Part shown: positions 9,192 to 18,264 of the stretch, in pieces
Layout: every line of letters begins with the position of its first letter
How positions within the stretch are numbered: position 1 is the first letter of the stretch
The notes under the pieces: generated by a model
Told to the model about the DNA's origin: nothing
The model's database searches: none
Seen by the model: the letters and a program-made list of their open reading frames with translations, nothing else
Made by a program: the position numbers and the translations under genes
Origin: Perlucidibaca aquatica
GTDB lineage: Bacteria > Pseudomonadota > Gammaproteobacteria > Pseudomonadales > Moraxellaceae
Direction of reading: 5' to 3'
NCBI RefSeq assembly: GCF_001676655.1
Contig: NZ_LZDB01000001.1
Location: forward strand, 248,001 to 312,000
Length of the DNA: 64,000 nt

Positions 9192-10478
9192 ATGCAAACG
9201 CTTCCATCAACACAAGAAGTTACCCCAAAAAATCGGGTGCTTTTTGCCAGCTTGATTGGCACCACCATCGAGTTTTTTGATTTCTACATTTATGCCACGG
9301 CCGCCGTTCTGGTTTTTCCCATTTTATTTTTCCCGGCCGATGACCCTGCGGCGGCGACGCTACAGTCGCTGGCCACGTTTGCCATCGCCTTTTTTGCTCG
9401 CCCATTAGGGTCTGCCGTCTTTGGTCATTACGGCGACAAGTTAGGCCGTAAAGCCACTCTCGTGGTTGCGCTGTTAACCATGGGCCTATCTACCGTTGCC
9501 ATTGGTCTCTTGCCCACCTATGCACTGATAGGGGTCTGGGCACCATTACTGCTGGCCCTGTGCCGTTTTGGGCAAGGCCTCGGCCTCGGCGGGGAGTGGG
9601 GCGGCGCCGTTCTGCTGGCCACCGAAAACGCACCACCCGGCCAACGCGCTTGGTATGGCATGTTTCCCCAGCTCGGCGCGCCCATTGGATTTATTCTCTC
9701 GACCAGCCTGTTCCTACTGCTGACTAGCCTGCTCAGTAGCGAGGACTTTATGTCGTGGGGTTGGCGCATTCCTTTCCTTGCCAGTAGCTTGCTGGTCTTG
9801 GTCGGTCTCTATGTGCGCTTACGCATCACCGAAACGCCAGCCTTTCTGGCGGCAAAAGAGAAGCAAGAGGCCGTGGGCGTGCCCTTGGTCAAGGTGTTCA
9901 AAGATCACAAAGCTGCCATGCTCGCTGGCACGCTTATCGCCATTAGCGCCTTTGTGATTTTCTACCTGATGACGGTGTTTACGCTGAGCTGGGGAACCAG
10001 TCAGCTCGGTTACAGCCGCGAGGAATTTCTAAAATTTCAGCTCTTTGGCGTGGTGTTCTTTGCCCTAGCCATTCCGGTTTCTGCGTATTGTGCCGACCGT
10101 TTTGGCTGGCCCGTGACCATGCGCTGGGTCGCCATCATCATCATTCTCTTTGGTGCCAGCTTCTCGGTGCTCTTTGGATCGGGCCATATCGCCGGCGTGC
10201 TCGCCACTCTAGCCTTAGGCTTCACCTGCATGGGCCTTACCTACGGCCCCTTGGGCACTCTGCTCAGCGATTTATTTCCTACCCATGTGCGTTACACCGG
10301 CTCGTCACTGGCCTTCAATCTCGCGGGTATTCTGGGCGCATCCATTGCCCCCTTTACCGCCACATGGCTGGCTACCCATTGGGGGCTGATGGCTGTTGGC
10401 GCTTATATCGCCCTGGCGGGTGCCTTGGGGTTGCTGGGGCTTAACAGTCGCGCAGTGCGGTACGCGCGCGGCGACTGA
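9192..10478 (+). CDS. MFS transporter, metabolite:H+ symporter (MHS) type
   Basis: A 428-residue, twelve-helix secondary transporter. The N-terminal stretch GTTIEFFDFYIYATAAVLVF, the loop GHYGDKLGRKATLV between helices 2 and 3, and RFGQGLGLGGEWGGAVLLATE are hallmarks of the MHS group, which includes ProP, KgtP and ShiA and takes up organic acids, betaines or shikimate by proton symport. The specific substrate is not evident. The ATG at 9192 follows an AGG ribosome-binding site. Its last 76 bases overlap, on the opposite strand, the 3-prime end of an AraC-type regulator gene, a possible but unproven regulator of it. Confidence 0.9.
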   Translation: MQTLPSTQEVTPKNRVLFASLIGTTIEFFDFYIYATAAVLVFPILFFPADDPAAATLQSLATFAIAFFARPLGSAVFGHYGDKLGRKATLVVALLTMGLSTVAIGLLPTYALIGVWAPLLLALCRFGQGLGLGGEWGGAVLLATENAPPGQRAWYGMFPQLGAPIGFILSTSLFLLLTSLLSSEDFMSWGWRIPFLASSLLVLVGLYVRLRITETPAFLAAKEKQEAVGVPLVKVFKDHKAAMLAGTLIAISAFVIFYLMTVFTLSWGTSQLGYSREEFLKFQLFGVVFFALAIPVSAYCADRFGWPVTMRWVAIIIILFGASFSVLFGSGHIAGVLATLALGFTCMGLTYGPLGTLLSDLFPTHVRYTGSSLAFNLAGILGASIAPFTATWLATHWGLMAVGAYIALAGALGLLGLNSRAVRYARGD

Positions 10479-11461
10479 CCCGTCCAGCGGCGAAAGGCAC
10501 GTCCAAAATTGGATGGATCGAGATAGCCCAACTCCGTGGCTATCTGATCGACCGACAAACCGCTGTGCAGCAACAGCTCGACGGCGCGGCCTCGCCGTAA
10601 CTGCTCCAGAATCATTTGAAAACTGGTGCCTAACTCAGCCAAGCGTCTGCGTAAGGTGCGCGGCGACAGGTGCAGATCATTTGCCACAGACTCCAGCGTA
10701 GCGGTTTCAGCTAAACGCAGCTTGGTGATACGGCGAACATCCGGCAGCAGGCCGCCTTCATCATGGAGACGCTGTAACTCTGCCTCGCACTGCACCTTCG
10801 CCATCGCCAGCAATTGGGGATCCGGCAGGCCCAAGGGCATCTGCAAACCAGCACGGGGAAATCGCACCTGAGTGAACGCACAGTCGAAACTCAGGCGATC
10901 ACCCAACTGGGCACGTAACTCGGCGTGATGAGCTTGCTCTGGGTAGCTCAAGCGAATTTCCGCATTGAACTTTCGACCAGTCACTTGCTGTCCGCACACC
11001 ATAAACAGACTAATAAGCGCATCGAGGACCATGACTTTGATGGACCCTAAGGGCACCCGCTCATCCAGCTGAATGACCGCCATTTCGCCCTCGCGAAACA
11101 GCCGAATTTCTAACAAGCTAGTGCGTGTGCGGAAGTAACGCACCGCGAGATCGGTCGCCTCACCGATGGTGCGACTGGACAACACGGCATAGCCTAAAAA
11201 GCCGTGACTGCGAATATTTAACAACTGCCCCAGGTGCAGCCCGAGTCCGGGGTCGGGCAGCAGTCGCTGAGTATTGGCAAAGACCTTTAGGCAAAGCGCT
11301 AAAGGCACTTGACGATTAGGCTGCTCCAACTCCGCTAAGCCTAGCTCCGTACCTGCCAAGACCTGCTCAGAACTAATACCGCGCGTGTGCAAATGCTGAC
11401 ACAGCAGCAAGAGATAGTGGGCCGACAGTGTTTCTTCCGTTAACCTGCGCGCCGTGGTCAT
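10403..11461 (-). CDS. AraC-family transcriptional regulator
   Basis: About 352 residues. The N-terminal two thirds match the Arabinose_bd-type sensor domain found in OruR/ArgR-like AraC proteins (for example LGLHLGQLLNIRSHGFLGYAVLSSRTIGEA). The C-terminal third carries two helix-turn-helix motifs; the family signature LGYLDPSNFGRAFRRWTGQSPRAYR is present. The start is taken as ATG at 11461, nine bases after a GGAGG site; a GTG at 11467 is only three bases from it. The 3-prime end overlaps the convergent MHS transporter gene by 76 bases. The effector is unknown. Confidence 0.9.
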   Translation of the reverse strand: MTTARRLTEETLSAHYLLLLCQHLHTRGISSEQVLAGTELGLAELEQPNRQVPLALCLKVFANTQRLLPDPGLGLHLGQLLNIRSHGFLGYAVLSSRTIGEATDLAVRYFRTRTSLLEIRLFREGEMAVIQLDERVPLGSIKVMVLDALISLFMVCGQQVTGRKFNAEIRLSYPEQAHHAELRAQLGDRLSFDCAFTQVRFPRAGLQMPLGLPDPQLLAMAKVQCEAELQRLHDEGGLLPDVRRITKLRLAETATLESVANDLHLSPRTLRRRLAELGTSFQMILEQLRRGRAVELLLHSGLSVDQIATELGYLDPSNFGRAFRRWTGQSPRAYRTARLLSPSNPKAPARAI

Positions 11462-11594
11462 TGCCACTGGCCTCCAATGACCGATTTCGCGGAAAATATA
11501 CCCTGCAAAACGGCCGAAGCCCAGCGCTGAAATTCATCCTGCCCAGAATGCAAAAAGCCACAGCTTTCGCTGAGGCTCTATGCACAAAAATAAA

Positions 11595-11670
11595 TGGTGG
11601 CCGGGGGCGGAATCGAACCGCCGACACGCGGATTTTCAATCCGCTGCTCTACCAACTGAGCTACCCGGCC
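11595..11670 (-). tRNA. tRNA-Phe (GAA)
   Basis: A 76-base cloverleaf on the minus strand with encoded CCA (complement of 11595-11597). The acceptor stem is GGCCGGG with CCCGGCC, the anticodon stem-loop GGATT-GAA-AATCC gives anticodon GAA, and the T arm contains GGTTCGATTCC. It is a free-standing gene between an AraC regulator and the hemY-like gene. It sits just upstream of the haem genes on the same strand only in the sense of map order; the genes are not adjacent in transcription. Confidence 0.97.
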
Positions 11671-11708
11671 ACGGGAGGGGCGTATTAAAGCGGGGCAAAG
11701 TGGATGCG

Positions 11709-12008
11709 TCAAGCCTTGGTGGAGGGTTGCGTAGGTTTTTCTGAAGTTTTTACCTTCTTTAAGGCAGAGGCGCCGGGGAAACCTGGCCAATTACGCCGCC
11801 ACAGGCGAAGCAACCAGCGCTCAATGAGCACTAACTGCACAACAAACCACAGACTGGCAAACCAGCATAAAGCCGCCAGCGTGAGACTCAGCTCAACCGA
11901 GGTCGTGCCCCAACTGACTAAGACATAACCGGGATCTTGTCGCAGTGCGACTGCCACTAAGATCAGCAGCACCGAGATACTGAAGAGCGCACCCAAATGC
12001 CGGCTCAC
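11709..12008 (-). CDS. HemY N-terminal membrane domain protein, lacking the TPR region
   Basis: A 99-residue protein at the position where Pseudomonas carries the roughly 400-residue hemY. The sequence resembles the HemY_N domain: a first transmembrane helix, then DPGYVLVSWGTTSVELSL, then a second helix and a basic stretch RWLLRLWRRNW. Full-length HemY continues with tetratricopeptide repeats; here the reading frame stops after a short Lys/Pro-rich tail, and no TPR-like sequence follows in the 38 bases before tRNA-Phe. Its start overlaps the hemX stop by four bases. Either a naturally shortened form or a remnant; the intact overlap and frame argue that it is translated. Confidence 0.7.
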   Translation of the reverse strand: MSRHLGALFSISVLLILVAVALRQDPGYVLVSWGTTSVELSLTLAALCWFASLWFVVQLVLIERWLLRLWRRNWPGFPGASALKKVKTSEKPTQPSTKA

Positions 12009-12994
12009 AGTCGCGTCTCCGCTGTTTGCATGAGCACATCTAGCGCGGCGCGTGTACTCAGCGAGGGCAACGACAGTTGCACTTGCAGCGCCTGTAAGGC
12101 GGCCAGCTCATCGAGGAGTGGCACGAGGGTCGCGCTGGGTAGTGCCGAAAGTTGTTGCTGCACACGCAAACTCAACGTTTCTAAGGCGGCGCGATAAACC
12201 ACGCCATCGCCACGCAGCAGAGCCAGTTCGGCTTGATTGATCAGCAGGCTCAGTTGATCGCGCAGCAGCTGGAGTCGCGAGGCGTCCAAAAGCGGCTGCA
12301 AGGGCTCGTCATACTGGCGAATCACAATCAGGGCACGAAACTTGGCTAAGCCCTGCTGCCACAGATTTTCCATTTTATCTTGAGCATTCACTACTTGCGG
12401 CACTTGGCGCCCAGCCTCGCGAGGCAGCGCCAGTGTGGTGACGCGGCGATCCAAGTTTTGCAGACGTAGATAAATACCGGCCACATCCACACGCGGTAGT
12501 CCGGAGAGCACGCTCAAGTCTTGCTGTAAGGCGCGTCGTAACGGCATCAATGAAACGTCTGCTTGACCCGCCAGGAGTCGATCCGCTGCTAACAAGGCTT
12601 GTTGGGCCTGTGCCGCATCATGATTAATGAGCAGCGCCTGTTCGGCCACTGCAACACTGTCTGCTACGCGACTGGTGAGCCAGCGCTGACGTACTTGCGG
12701 GCCCTGTGCCAACAGGCTATCCAAACGCGCTTGTTGGAGCTTGAGCATTTCTTTATTAAGCCCGGCCTCGGTCCGCAACACCGACATTTGCTTACTCAGC
12801 TCGCCATGCTCGGCGCTCAGCACTTTTACCGCCTGCTTGGCGCGGCGGTGTTGTTTTTCGCTATGCCAGGCCACCGCTGCGGCTGCAATCGCCAAAATCG
12901 CTACGATGCTGAGCAATACCTTAAAGCCCGGCGTTAACGGTCGCTTAATAGACACCGCCGTCACTAACGATTGCCGACTGTTGCTACCCACCAT
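12005..12994 (-). CDS. hemX: HemX-like inner membrane protein
   Basis: About 329 residues, matching the HemX family encoded after hemC-hemD in gammaproteobacteria. It is often annotated as uroporphyrinogen-III C-methyltransferase but lacks a methyltransferase domain. A single transmembrane helix near residues 24-45 follows a short cytoplasmic tail. Then comes a coiled coil (about 50-95), and the conserved block VDVAGIYLRLQNLDRRVTTLALPR lies in the periplasmic part. I chose the second of two close ATGs (12994) because AGGGA sits six bases before it. Its stop overlaps the short hemY-like gene (ATGA). It probably scaffolds haem-synthesis enzymes at the membrane; this is inference. Confidence 0.85.
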   Translation of the reverse strand: MVGSNSRQSLVTAVSIKRPLTPGFKVLLSIVAILAIAAAAVAWHSEKQHRRAKQAVKVLSAEHGELSKQMSVLRTEAGLNKEMLKLQQARLDSLLAQGPQVRQRWLTSRVADSVAVAEQALLINHDAAQAQQALLAADRLLAGQADVSLMPLRRALQQDLSVLSGLPRVDVAGIYLRLQNLDRRVTTLALPREAGRQVPQVVNAQDKMENLWQQGLAKFRALIVIRQYDEPLQPLLDASRLQLLRDQLSLLINQAELALLRGDGVVYRAALETLSLRVQQQLSALPSATLVPLLDELAALQALQVQLSLPSLSTRAALDVLMQTAETRL

Positions 12995-13024
12995 GTGCAT
13001 TCCCTATGTTGGCTACTAAACGCC

Positions 13025-13819
13025 CTAACACTCAGATGACGCCCTGAATTCCACCGCTGTATTCTGCCATTGCTGCAATGCCTGCAACCATGCGTCTGGC
13101 GTAGCCCCGTGACTACATAACACCCGAGTTGCACCGGCCGCACGCACATGTGATGCCAAACGCTGACTAACGGCAATTAACACGGGCTTAATGGCAAAGT
13201 CACCCGCTACTTGTTGCCAATGCTGCCATATCAGTGAACTGGAGAGCAGCACCACATCTGGTCGCTGGCTTTGGTTTCGCCAGATGGCATCGGTGGCTTC
13301 AGGCAGCCTGCGCGTATAGAGCGGCAACACATCCACGTGAGCGCCCCGTGCACGCAGCGTATCAGACAACAATTCTCGTCCTGCATCGCCCCGAAACAAT
13401 AACACGCGATGGCCTGCGACGTGGCTTAATGCGGGCAACGCAAGCATACCTTCACTGTCTTCTTGTTCCGGCGCAATGGCATTCAAACCGGCGTCATTCA
13501 GCAACGATTGCGTGGCGGGCCCCACGGCAACGACCGATACACCCACTGGCCACTGCGGCCAGTAATCGGCGACCGCTTCCAAACCTAATCGCGCGGCATT
13601 GGCACTCACAAACACGACCGTTTGATAACGATCCAGATCCATTAAACAGTGCTTAGCGGTGGCGTCTAACGCCAGCGGTACAATTTCCAATAAAGGCAGC
13701 GCTAAGACGTTCGCGCCGGCACTGATGAGCGCCTGCGACAGCGCCGCTGCCTGACGAGCGGGCCGTGGGTTCAGCACACAAACCCCCGATAGACTCGGTG
13801 CTGGCTTAGGGAGTGACAT
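13025..13819 (-). CDS. hemD: Uroporphyrinogen-III synthase
   Basis: HemD cyclises hydroxymethylbilane with inversion of ring D to give uroporphyrinogen III, the branch point to haem, sirohaem and cobalamin. About 264 residues from an ATG at 13819, which lies eight bases after GGTGAG inside the end of hemC; the longer open frame to 13894 is judged to be read-through of hemC sequence. The loosely conserved family pattern is visible: [17 protein letters not shown] at the start, [32 protein letters not shown] and [23 protein letters not shown]. It overlaps hemC by 14 bases, implying coupled translation. Confidence 0.92.
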   Translation of the reverse strand: MSLPKPAPSLSGVCVLNPRPARQAAALSQALISAGANVLALPLLEIVPLALDATAKHCLMDLDRYQTVVFVSANAARLGLEAVADYWPQWPVGVSVVAVGPATQSLLNDAGLNAIAPEQEDSEGMLALPALSHVAGHRVLLFRGDAGRELLSDTLRARGAHVDVLPLYTRRLPEATDAIWRNQSQRPDVVLLSSSLIWQHWQQVAGDFAIKPVLIAVSQRLASHVRAAGATRVLCSHGATPDAWLQALQQWQNTAVEFRASSEC

Positions 13820-14777
13820 GCCCATGCTCACCATACACGGCGGCCAGAATATCGGCTGCGCCGGCCGCCAATAATTGCTCAGCAACCCGCTCACCTAGAG
13901 CGACGGCCTCGCCAATCGGAGCGACACTGCTGGCTTCCAGTAACTGACTGCCATCGAGACTACCGACGCGACCCTGCAGGTATAACTGCCCCTGACTTAA
14001 GGTGGCAAAACCTGCGATAGGCACCTGACAGCCACCCTGCAATCGCGTATTCATGGCGCGCTCAGCGGTCACACACAGCGCGGTATCGGCATCATTTAAG
14101 GGTGCCAGCAAGGCGCGCGTGCGAGCATCATCGAGGCGGCACTCGATACCAACAGCACCCTGGCCAACCGCTGGCAACAACACGGCCTCTTCAAGCGCAG
14201 CACGAATGCGTTCAGGCATGCCCAGTCGTATCAACCCGGCGCTCGCCAAAATCAGCGCGTCGTACTCACCGTTGTCTAATTTCGCCAAACGCGTGTTCAC
14301 GTTGCCGCGCAAATCTTTAATGACTAAGTCCGGGCGATGGCGGCGGAGCTGACATTGGCGACGCAAACTGGAAGTACCGACCACGGCACCCTGAGGCAAG
14401 TCATCCAAACTGGCAAAATGATTACTGACAAAAGCATCGCGTGGATCTTCCCGCACACAGATGGCCGTTAGGCCTAGGCCCTCGGGAAAGGCCATGGGCA
14501 CGTCCTTCATGGAGTGAACTGCAAGGTCCGCGCGGCCTTCGAGCATGGCCACTTCCAGCTCTTTAACGAAGAGGCCTTTGCCGCCAATTTTCGCTAAAGG
14601 GGTGTCGAGAATTTTATCGCCACGAGTCACCATGGTGAGTAGTTCGACGTTCAGGCCAGGATGATGTGCACGCAAGGCATCTGCCACGTAATGCGCCTGC
14701 CAAAGCGCTAAAGGGCTTTGTCGTGTGGCAATTCGCAGGGTGCCAAGATCGGGAAGGGAAGAAGCAGAAGATGTCAT
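13806..14777 (-). CDS. hemC: Hydroxymethylbilane synthase (porphobilinogen deaminase)
   Basis: HemC polymerises four porphobilinogens on a dipyrromethane cofactor to make hydroxymethylbilane, which HemD then cyclises. The protein has 323 residues from the ATG at 14777. Motifs include [13 protein letters not shown], the catalytic Asp region [11 protein letters not shown], the SSLRRQCQL cofactor-binding stretch, and [13 protein letters not shown] with the cofactor-carrying Cys. The ATG directly follows the T-run of a long hairpin, and GAGG in its 3-prime arm is the apparent ribosome-binding site. An upstream in-frame start at 14798 would lie inside the hairpin. Confidence 0.96.
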   Translation of the reverse strand: MTSSASSLPDLGTLRIATRQSPLALWQAHYVADALRAHHPGLNVELLTMVTRGDKILDTPLAKIGGKGLFVKELEVAMLEGRADLAVHSMKDVPMAFPEGLGLTAICVREDPRDAFVSNHFASLDDLPQGAVVGTSSLRRQCQLRRHRPDLVIKDLRGNVNTRLAKLDNGEYDALILASAGLIRLGMPERIRAALEEAVLLPAVGQGAVGIECRLDDARTRALLAPLNDADTALCVTAERAMNTRLQGGCQVPIAGFATLSQGQLYLQGRVGSLDGSQLLEASSVAPIGEAVALGERVAEQLLAAGAADILAAVYGEHGHVTP

Positions 14778-14780
14778 AAA

Positions 14781-14826
14781 AACCTCAGGGCCGGCCACTG
14801 CGCGCAGTGTAACCAGCCCTGAGGTT
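14781..14826 (-). terminator. Terminator-like hairpin after algR that contains the hemC ribosome-binding site
   Basis: Perfect 11-base arms (14781-14791 and 14816-14826) enclose a further perfect 14-base palindrome CACTGCGCGCAGTG (14796-14809). Read on the minus strand the structure ends in GAGGTTTTT, directly followed by the hemC ATG. It therefore looks like an intrinsic terminator for fimS-algR, while its 3-prime arm holds GAGG, the only good Shine-Dalgarno for hemC, five bases from the ATG. In read-through RNA the site would be masked. Confidence 0.75.
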
Positions 14827-14846
14827 TGTGTAACGCGAGAAGCGCA

Positions 14847-15599
14847 TCAAACGCGATGCAGCGTCTCACGCAATTCGGGCAAATGCCGGCGGCTCACCAC
14901 GAGGCGCTCGTCCAAGCCGCGAATACGCACGCGATACTGGCCCGTGGCAATCAGCTCTAAACCTTCGAGATAGGTAAGCGACAGCAAGGCATTGCGGTGA
15001 ATACGAATGAAACGATCGCCAAACTCTTCTTCGAGCTCTTTCAGCGTTTCATCAATCAAGACCTCACCATGCTCATGACGCACCGTGACGTACTTGTGAT
15101 CCGCAAGGAAATAACGAATTTCATCGATTGGAATCAATTCAATGCCGCGATGCGTTCGCGCCGTAATGTGGCTGCGACACGAAGCTGCTTGCTCGGCTGC
15201 CACCGGCTGTTGGCGCATGCTTTCCAATTGCAGCTGGTTTACACGGCAGGCTCGGGCCAGTGCTTCGCGCAGACTTTCACGACTCACGGGCTTTAACACA
15301 TAACCCGAGGCTTGCACGGAGAAAGCCTCCAGTGCGTGCTCATCGAAAGCCGTGCAGAAAATAATGGCGGGCGGGGCGTCCATCAGTCCGAGTTGACGGG
15401 CGCAGGTCAGGCCGTCCATCACCGGCATACGCATATCCATCAGGATAATGTCTGGCTGATAGTCTTGTACGAGCTTCAAGGCAGCTTCGCCGTGCTCAGC
15501 CAACCCCACGAGTTCATAGCCACCGATGTCTTCCAGTAGCCGCACTAAACGTTCGCGGGCTAAACGTTCATCGTCACAAATAATGACTCTTGGTTTCAT
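14847..15599 (-). CDS. algR: LytTR response regulator AlgR
   Basis: A 250-residue response regulator. The receiver domain (about 1-120) has the acidic pair near residues 9-11 (CDDERLARERL), phosphoacceptor Asp55 in PDIILMDMRMPVMDGL and the conserved Lys in YVLKPVSRESL. The LytTR DNA-binding domain (about 150-248) includes IPIDEIRYFLADHKYVTVRH and RIHRNALLSLTYLEGL. In Pseudomonas AlgR controls alginate, type IV pili twitching and virulence genes with FimS/AlgZ. Here too it lies just after its kinase gene and before hemC-hemD. Targets in this organism are unknown. Confidence 0.93.
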   Translation of the reverse strand: MKPRVIICDDERLARERLVRLLEDIGGYELVGLAEHGEAALKLVQDYQPDIILMDMRMPVMDGLTCARQLGLMDAPPAIIFCTAFDEHALEAFSVQASGYVLKPVSRESLREALARACRVNQLQLESMRQQPVAAEQAASCRSHITARTHRGIELIPIDEIRYFLADHKYVTVRHEHGEVLIDETLKELEEEFGDRFIRIHRNALLSLTYLEGLELIATGQYRVRIRGLDERLVVSRRHLPELRETLHRV

Positions 15600-15640
15600 C
15601 TGCCTTACCCTCTGTTTTTCTTTTTATGTCCGATGATTTC

Positions 15641-16750
15641 CTATCGTCGGCTCTTTTGTTGTGCCGGACTTTGTCCGTGCGGATAACGCAAACGCGTTAC
15701 AAACATCCCGTTACTCGCGCTGGCTTGCAGACTAGCCTGCTCACCGAAACGCGCTTTCAACCGCTCCGTCACATTACGCAATGACATTTGATTGCCACTG
15801 CGCGTTGCACCCTGAGCCACTGGATTGGTCAGTTCAATATCAACCCATTCAGGGCCACAAACTACCTTTAGCGTAATGTCGCAGCGAACGGCGGAAAGTT
15901 CAACACCATGTCTAATCGCATTTTCTAAAAGCGGCTGTAAAGAAAGGTGGGGGATTCGTAATGACTCCACGCCCGCGCCCACCTGCCAATCAATCGCCAA
16001 TCTATCACCCAAGCGCAGTTCTTCGATATTGGCATATCGGCGGCATAAGGCAATTTCTTCTGCCAAACTGACATCGACGGTATCGCGCAAACTGGCGCGA
16101 AACAGCGTAGCTAGGTCCTCTACTGCCTGCTCCGCCTTGTCGGGGTCAACCGCAATTAAGCTGGCGATAATATTCATCGAGTTGAATAAAAAGTGCGGCT
16201 GAATACGCGCCTGCAACGCTTCCAATCGCGCTTGCAATGCCGTTTTCTCACGTATTCTGAGTTGTGCCTGCAGGGCTAAGTAGCGCAAAAATAAACTGGC
16301 AAACAGCGCGACAATAATTAAATGCCGGGCCAGCGTGCTGTATTCGTTACTGACAAACGACATCAGGGGCAGCTGCAGCCAGTCCAGCAGATAAATCCCC
16401 AACACACTCAGCCACACCAAATTGAACATAATGAGCGCGACGGACGCCACACCAATGGTCAAGTGCGGCCAAGACGCCATAGCCACGCGCCAACGACAAA
16501 TCAGAGCAAAACTAATGGCAATGACCGCGCCCGAGAGCGTTGCTAGCAGAAAAAAGTCCCACAGCGGGAGAGGCCAGAGACTCGGCGCCTGAGCCACTAA
16601 CAGAATGAGTGCAATAAGGATGGCCAAACTGGCTAAACGACGCGCCGCTGCCGTCGAGCAAAAGTCGGGCAGCCAAAAATCGTTTAGTTCGTCACTCTTT
16701 TGTCCGCTGCTGGTCGCTGCGACGGGTGGGTTTGTTGTTTTTATTGACAT
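15641..16750 (-). CDS. fimS: Sensor histidine kinase FimS/AlgZ
   Basis: A 369-residue membrane kinase, partner of AlgR encoded 41 bases downstream. After a short cytoplasmic tail come several hydrophobic segments (about residues 40-160), then a coiled-coil linker and the HisKA-like PF06580 domain, with the phosphoacceptor-type His in [19 protein letters not shown] (about residue 186). The ATPase part shows [18 protein letters not shown] (N box) followed by a weak G box. The start is uncertain: ATG at 16750 is chosen over an upstream GTG at 16771; neither has a clear ribosome-binding site. It is divergent from argH. Confidence 0.9.
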   Translation of the reverse strand: MSIKTTNPPVAATSSGQKSDELNDFWLPDFCSTAAARRLASLAILIALILLVAQAPSLWPLPLWDFFLLATLSGAVIAISFALICRWRVAMASWPHLTIGVASVALIMFNLVWLSVLGIYLLDWLQLPLMSFVSNEYSTLARHLIIVALFASLFLRYLALQAQLRIREKTALQARLEALQARIQPHFLFNSMNIIASLIAVDPDKAEQAVEDLATLFRASLRDTVDVSLAEEIALCRRYANIEELRLGDRLAIDWQVGAGVESLRIPHLSLQPLLENAIRHGVELSAVRCDITLKVVCGPEWVDIELTNPVAQGATRSGNQMSLRNVTERLKARFGEQASLQASASNGMFVTRLRYPHGQSPAQQKSRR

Positions 16751-16800
16751 ATCGCGAGTCTGCACGGACACGAGCAGCGCGGCAAGCCTTGTCGAGCTGC

Positions 16801-16806
16801 TATAAT
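16801..16806 (+). promoter_or_regulatory. Probable -10 box of argH
   Basis: A perfect TATAAT followed by GCGCGC lies 59 bases before the chosen argH start, in the gap between fimS and argH. No good -35 hexamer is visible at the expected distance, so the promoter call rests on the -10 match and position alone. Confidence 0.5.
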
Positions 16807-16864
16807 GCGCGCACTTTTTGACCCGCTAGCTGAACCGCAGGCTAGCGAAACATCGGGTTATTTC

Positions 16865-18250
16865 ATGAGCAATACATCCTCATCCATGTGGGGCGGCCGT
16901 TTTTCTGAGGCCACCGACCAGTTTGTCGCCGAATTTACGGCCTCTGTGCGCTTTGACCAGCGCATGTATCGCCAAGATATTCGCGGCTCTATCGCACACG
17001 CCACCATGCTCGCCAAAGTCGGCGTACTCAGCGTGGCCGACCGTGATCTGATCATTGCGGGTCTCGAACAGATTCTCGGCGAAATTGAAGCCGGACAATT
17101 TGAATGGCGTGTCGATCTTGAAGATGTGCACATGAACATCGAACATCGGCTCACCGAGCGCATTGGCATTGCTGGCAAGCGCCTACATACCGGCCGCAGC
17201 CGCAATGACCAGGTCGCCACCGACATTCGTTTGTATGTGCGCGATGAAATTGATGCCATCCGCGCCGAACTCAAGCGCCTGCTGACCGGTCTGATCGACC
17301 TCGCCGAGCGCGAAGCCGACACCATCATGCCCGGCTTCACGCATTTGCAGACGGCGCAGCCGGTGACGTTTGGCCATCACCTGCTGGCCTGGTTCGAAAA
17401 CCTCAAGCGTGACGACGAGCGCCTCGTGGATCTGCGCCAGCGCGTGAATCGCCTGCCGTTGGGCGCTGCTGCCCTGGCCGGCACGACTTACCCGATTGAT
17501 CGTCACTACACTGCCGAGCTGCTGGGCTTTGATGCCGTCTGCGAAAACTCGCTGGACGCCGTGTCGGACCGAGACTTCGCGATTGAGTTCAGCGCCGCCG
17601 CCGCACTAATCATGATGCATCTGTCGCGCTTCAGCGAAGAGCTGGTGCTGTGGGCGTCGGCACAGTTTCAGTTTGTTGATCTGCCAGATCGCTTCTGCAC
17701 CGGCTCTTCCATCATGCCGCAAAAGAAAAACCCGGATGTGCCTGAACTGGTTCGCGGCAAAGCCGGTCGTGTCTTCGGCCATCTCATGGCGCTGCTGACG
17801 CTCATGAAAGGCCAGCCTTTGGCCTACAACAAAGACAACCAAGAAGACAAAGAGCCGCTGTTCGACGCCATCGATACCGTGCGTGGCTCGCTGCGCGCCT
17901 TTGCCGACATGGTGCCGGCACTGCAACCGCGTCGCGACATCATGCGTGAAGCGGCTCGACGCGGCTTCGCCACCGCCACCGACCTAGCCGATTACCTGGT
18001 CAAGCGCGGCGTGGCCTTCCGTGATGCCCATGAAGTCGTCGGCAAAGCCGTGGGGTATGGCGTGCAGACCGGCAAGGACTTAGCGGAAATGACGCTGGCC
18101 GAGCTGCAGCAGTTCTCGTCCATCATTGCCGATGATGTATTTGCGGTGCTGACACTGGAAGGCTCGGTCAGCGCCCGCAACCATTTTGGCGGCACTGCAC
18201 CAGCTCAAGTTCGTGCCGCCGTTGAGCGCGCCCGCGCTCGCCTCATTTGA
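16865..18250 (+). CDS. argH: Argininosuccinate lyase
   Basis: ArgH splits argininosuccinate into arginine and fumarate, the last step of arginine synthesis. The family signature [20 protein letters not shown] is present in the middle of the protein, along with [13 protein letters not shown] at the N-terminus, [12 protein letters not shown] and [15 protein letters not shown] (catalytic His region). I start it at ATG 16865 (461 residues, E. coli 457); the open frame upstream to 16805 has no family similarity and would begin within the presumed promoter. It is divergent from fimS, the same arrangement as Pseudomonas. Confidence 0.96.
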   Translation: MSNTSSSMWGGRFSEATDQFVAEFTASVRFDQRMYRQDIRGSIAHATMLAKVGVLSVADRDLIIAGLEQILGEIEAGQFEWRVDLEDVHMNIEHRLTERIGIAGKRLHTGRSRNDQVATDIRLYVRDEIDAIRAELKRLLTGLIDLAEREADTIMPGFTHLQTAQPVTFGHHLLAWFENLKRDDERLVDLRQRVNRLPLGAAALAGTTYPIDRHYTAELLGFDAVCENSLDAVSDRDFAIEFSAAAALIMMHLSRFSEELVLWASAQFQFVDLPDRFCTGSSIMPQKKNPDVPELVRGKAGRVFGHLMALLTLMKGQPLAYNKDNQEDKEPLFDAIDTVRGSLRAFADMVPALQPRRDIMREAARRGFATATDLADYLVKRGVAFRDAHEVVGKAVGYGVQTGKDLAEMTLAELQQFSSIIADDVFAVLTLEGSVSARNHFGGTAPAQVRAAVERARARLI

Positions 18251-18264
18251 TTCTGGAGTTGTAC

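Noticed and set aside
11595-11670. tRNA-Phe as an integration site (att) with an island beside it
   Set aside because: No integrase gene, no direct repeat of the tRNA 3-prime end nearby, and both flanks hold chromosomal genes.
13820-13894. Longer N-terminus for hemD
   Set aside because: It lies entirely within the 3-prime coding part of hemC. GGTGAG at eight bases supports ATG 13819.
16805-16864. Upstream extension of argH
   Set aside because: The added 20 residues have no family similarity and begin within the TATAAT promoter region; ATG 16865 gives the normal length.
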